DNA of 64,000 nucleotides from Caldilineaceae bacterium bin34 (lineage in GTDB: Bacteria > Chloroflexota > Anaerolineae > Caldilineales > Caldilineaceae). The number at the start of each line of letters is the position of its first letter. Within the stretch, counting starts at the first letter, position 1. Of this stretch, positions 62,844 to 64,000 are shown piece after piece. The notes below the pieces were generated by a model, which worked only from the letters and a program-made list of their open reading frames with translations, was not told the DNA's origin and made no database searches. Both the position numbers and the translations under genes were made by a program. The stretch lies in contig MPMO01000016.1 of assembly GCA_002238555.1 (NCBI GenBank), forward strand, positions 1 to 64,000. Reading direction: 5' to 3'.

Positions 62844-63230
62844 ATGAAACAACAGGGCGCAAGAACTCTCACCATCGTGGTGTCCATCCAGATGGTGGCA
62901 TCCCTGTTCCTTCTCTTTGCAGCGGATTTCGCCGATGACGGCACTTGGTGGGTGCGGGGATTCCTCTCTTCACACCCGGTGGCGGTGGGGTTCCTGTTGG
63001 GAGCATTGCTGTTCGGACAACATAACTCGGTCGTACGGCGGATAGCCACGTTGGCCGTGGGCCTGCATATTGTCGGGGCCGTTGTCATTTCCCTCGCCAT
63101 TCTGTCGGGGAGGTGGCAGGGGGACTGGTCCCTGGGCCTGGCACTGGCCGTCATCCTGGCTGCCGGATTGGCCTACCTGTGGACTGCCCGTGCCCGCGCC
63201 GAGGAGCCTGAAGCAGGCGTTCCCGAGTAG
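62844..63230 (+). CDS. Small four-helix membrane protein, paralogue B
   Basis: 128 residues from 'MKQQGARTLTIVVSIQMVAS'. Same four-helix plan as the gene 28 bp upstream: 'LTIVVSIQMVASLFLLFAAD', 'HPVAVGFLLGALLF', 'IATLAVGLHIVGAVVISLAI', and 'LALAVILAAGLAYLWTARAR'. Leader and intergenic sequences are also alike ('GGTTGAA(A/G)CCATGA'), pointing to a recent tandem duplication. A two-component small membrane complex is possible. Function unknown. Confidence 0.7.
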   Translation: MKQQGARTLTIVVSIQMVASLFLLFAADFADDGTWWVRGFLSSHPVAVGFLLGALLFGQHNSVVRRIATLAVGLHIVGAVVISLAILSGRWQGDWSLGLALAVILAAGLAYLWTARARAEEPEAGVPE

Positions 63231-63336
63231 TTCCTGCTTGGTTGGCACCGGGCTTGTGGATCAGGGGATGGTGGCCATCGCTCTTGTTCGGGGCAGCGGA
63301 TTTGCATGCAACCGAATGGCAGCCGTGTTGAAAGTC

Positions 63337-63528
63337 AAGCTCTGGCTAAGGGGTTCGGGCCCTGCTGGCCAAGCGCGTGGCCCCGGATCACCGCGTTCAG
63401 AACGAAGAGCAACTTGCGCCGAACTGCGACGCGTGTCGCCTTTTTGGGTTTGCCCCGCCGACACCGACAATTGCAGAAGGTGCGGATGGCGGGGGTTGTG
63501 TCAGGTGGCGGTCACAGTAGCCGCGTGA
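63337..63528 (-). pseudogene. IS110-family transposase C-terminal remnant (second)
   Basis: Minus frames read 'HAATVTAT', a TGA, 'HNPRHPHLLQL', and after a frameshift 'KPKKATRVAVRRKLLFVLNA' and 'VIRGHALG', which is the IS110 C-terminal end ('HNP.I..FY..L...GK.KK.A..A..RKLL..LNA'). Shorter and more decayed than the one at 60516-60899. The TGA here has no hairpin behind it and lies in a frameshifted pseudogene. Confidence 0.75.
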
Positions 63529-63907
63529 AGGATTGTGCGTGTGGCGGTCCGACAGCCCCGGACACTCACAGGCCGCGGACCGGCTCCTACTGTTCAAGGC
63601 AGGGAATGTTGGGAACGGAATGCGGCGTTGGGCAACCGATCCAGCGAACTGGCCACCTATCAGGGGGTGATGACTCCGGACCGGATACCTGCAGCCTTGT
63701 GGGAGATGGTCGGAAGCTTTGTGCCATCATGAGGCCTGACTTCCGGTGACGGGTCCAAATGTGTTTGCCCCGATACCTGTGGGGCAAGCCGGAGCCGTTG
63801 ACAGGCATCACAGTCCGTCCTTGCCCACGAGTTCGGCCTCCGACAGGCTGCGGATACTTGGTGGAGAGGGCTGGACACATCAGAGAAACTCAAGGAGCAG
63901 GACGCGC

Positions 63908-64000
63908 ATGCCGACCTCCGATGAACGCCATCAAGTCGATATTGCCTGGTTCAGGCATCACCTTCTGGACGAAATCCTGCCCGCCTGGCGCGCCGCCATC
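63908..64000 (+). CDS. N-acylglucosamine 2-epimerase family protein (partial, runs off the window)
   Basis: Starts at ATG 63908, 11 bases after an AAGGAG ribosome-binding site. The 31 visible residues, including 'WFRHHLLDEILPAWRAA', match the first helix of AGE/cellobiose 2-epimerase (alpha/alpha)6-barrel proteins ('YR.HLL..ILPFW...'). Rest lies beyond 64000, so the call rests on a short segment. Confidence 0.5.
   Translation, partial: MPTSDERHQVDIAWFRHHLLDEILPAWRAAI

Noticed and set aside
63337..63528. In-frame TGA in the second IS110 scar as a selenocysteine codon
   Set aside because: The gene is frameshifted and truncated; no redox motif.
1..64000. CRISPR arrays, tRNA and rRNA genes
   Set aside because: No regularly spaced direct repeats, cloverleaf-like sequences or rRNA segments were seen when reading both strands; short tRNAs could still have been missed by eye.

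Overview
The window looks like a chromosomal segment of a GC-rich, monoderm-type heterotrophic bacterium, most likely Chloroflexota of the Caldilineales kind. This rests on several lipoprotein or Tat-lipoprotein solute-binding proteins with 'LAAC' lipoboxes followed by acidic Ala/Pro/Gly linkers, on several sugar and oligopeptide ABC systems without a dedicated sugar ATPase, on FG-GAP/ASPIC-UnbV lipoproteins, and on a stand-alone phosphoglucose isomerase domain of the type fused to transaldolase in that phylum. This assignment is inference; no rRNA or other marker lies in the window. I see no tRNA, rRNA or CRISPR array.

Layout. 0-2.4 kb: the end of an IS605-type TnpB, a VapBC-like toxin-antitoxin pair and an AAA ATPase. 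3.2-15.6 kb: an oligopeptide-type ABC importer (two ATPases, two permeases, a family 5 binding lipoprotein) with a GH29 alpha-L-fucosidase and a GH2 beta-mannosidase-like enzyme, interrupted by a transposase scar and a Uma2-type nuclease gene. It ends in a perfect terminator hairpin. 15.7-22.5 kb: insertion-sequence wreckage (IS630, three IS701-like remnants, one nearly intact element with 34-bp perfect terminal inverted repeats) around an HD-GHKL ATPase gene. 22.6-42.2 kb: a defence island, visibly less GC-rich in its plus-strand genes. It holds a plus-strand operon (5-methylcytosine methyltransferase, a giant protein with a MORC/Hsp90-type ATPase at one end and a histidine kinase at the other, and a receiver-domain protein). 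Converging on it are minus-strand genes (Mrr-like nuclease/helical-repeat protein broken by a 140-bp tandem duplication, a one-chain N6-adenine methylase-nuclease, an FRG-domain protein). Further on is an OLD nuclease/UvrD helicase pair of Gabija type.

The Gabija-like pair sits inside a duplicated FG-GAP/UnbV - binding-protein gene pair: one binding-protein copy is cut after about 38 codons and one UnbV copy has lost its 5' part, so both island edges can be placed to within a few bases. 42.4-49 kb: sugar ABC importer (binding protein, MalF-type, MalG-type) followed by a double-module FG-GAP/UnbV lipoprotein. 49.9-53.4 kb: phosphoglucose isomerase, a membrane protein and an SDR epimerase. 53.8-56.9 kb: IS66 and IS5-like scars around a DUF1703-type AAA/PD-(D/E)XK gene. 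57-60.4 kb: a second sugar ABC importer. Both sugar operons carry a strong perfect hairpin between the binding-protein and first permease genes. 60.5-64 kb: IS110 scars, a CDKN3-like phosphatase whose catalytic Cys is Ser, an AhpD-like gene with an in-frame TGA in its redox motif and a SECIS-like hairpin (a probable selenoprotein), two tandem four-helix membrane proteins and the start of an AGE-family epimerase.

The two most interesting items are the Dcm - dual-GHKL kinase - receiver operon, which looks like a two-component phosphorelay wired to a DNA-modification defence locus, and the candidate CxxU selenoprotein, which a standard caller would report as a truncated gene.
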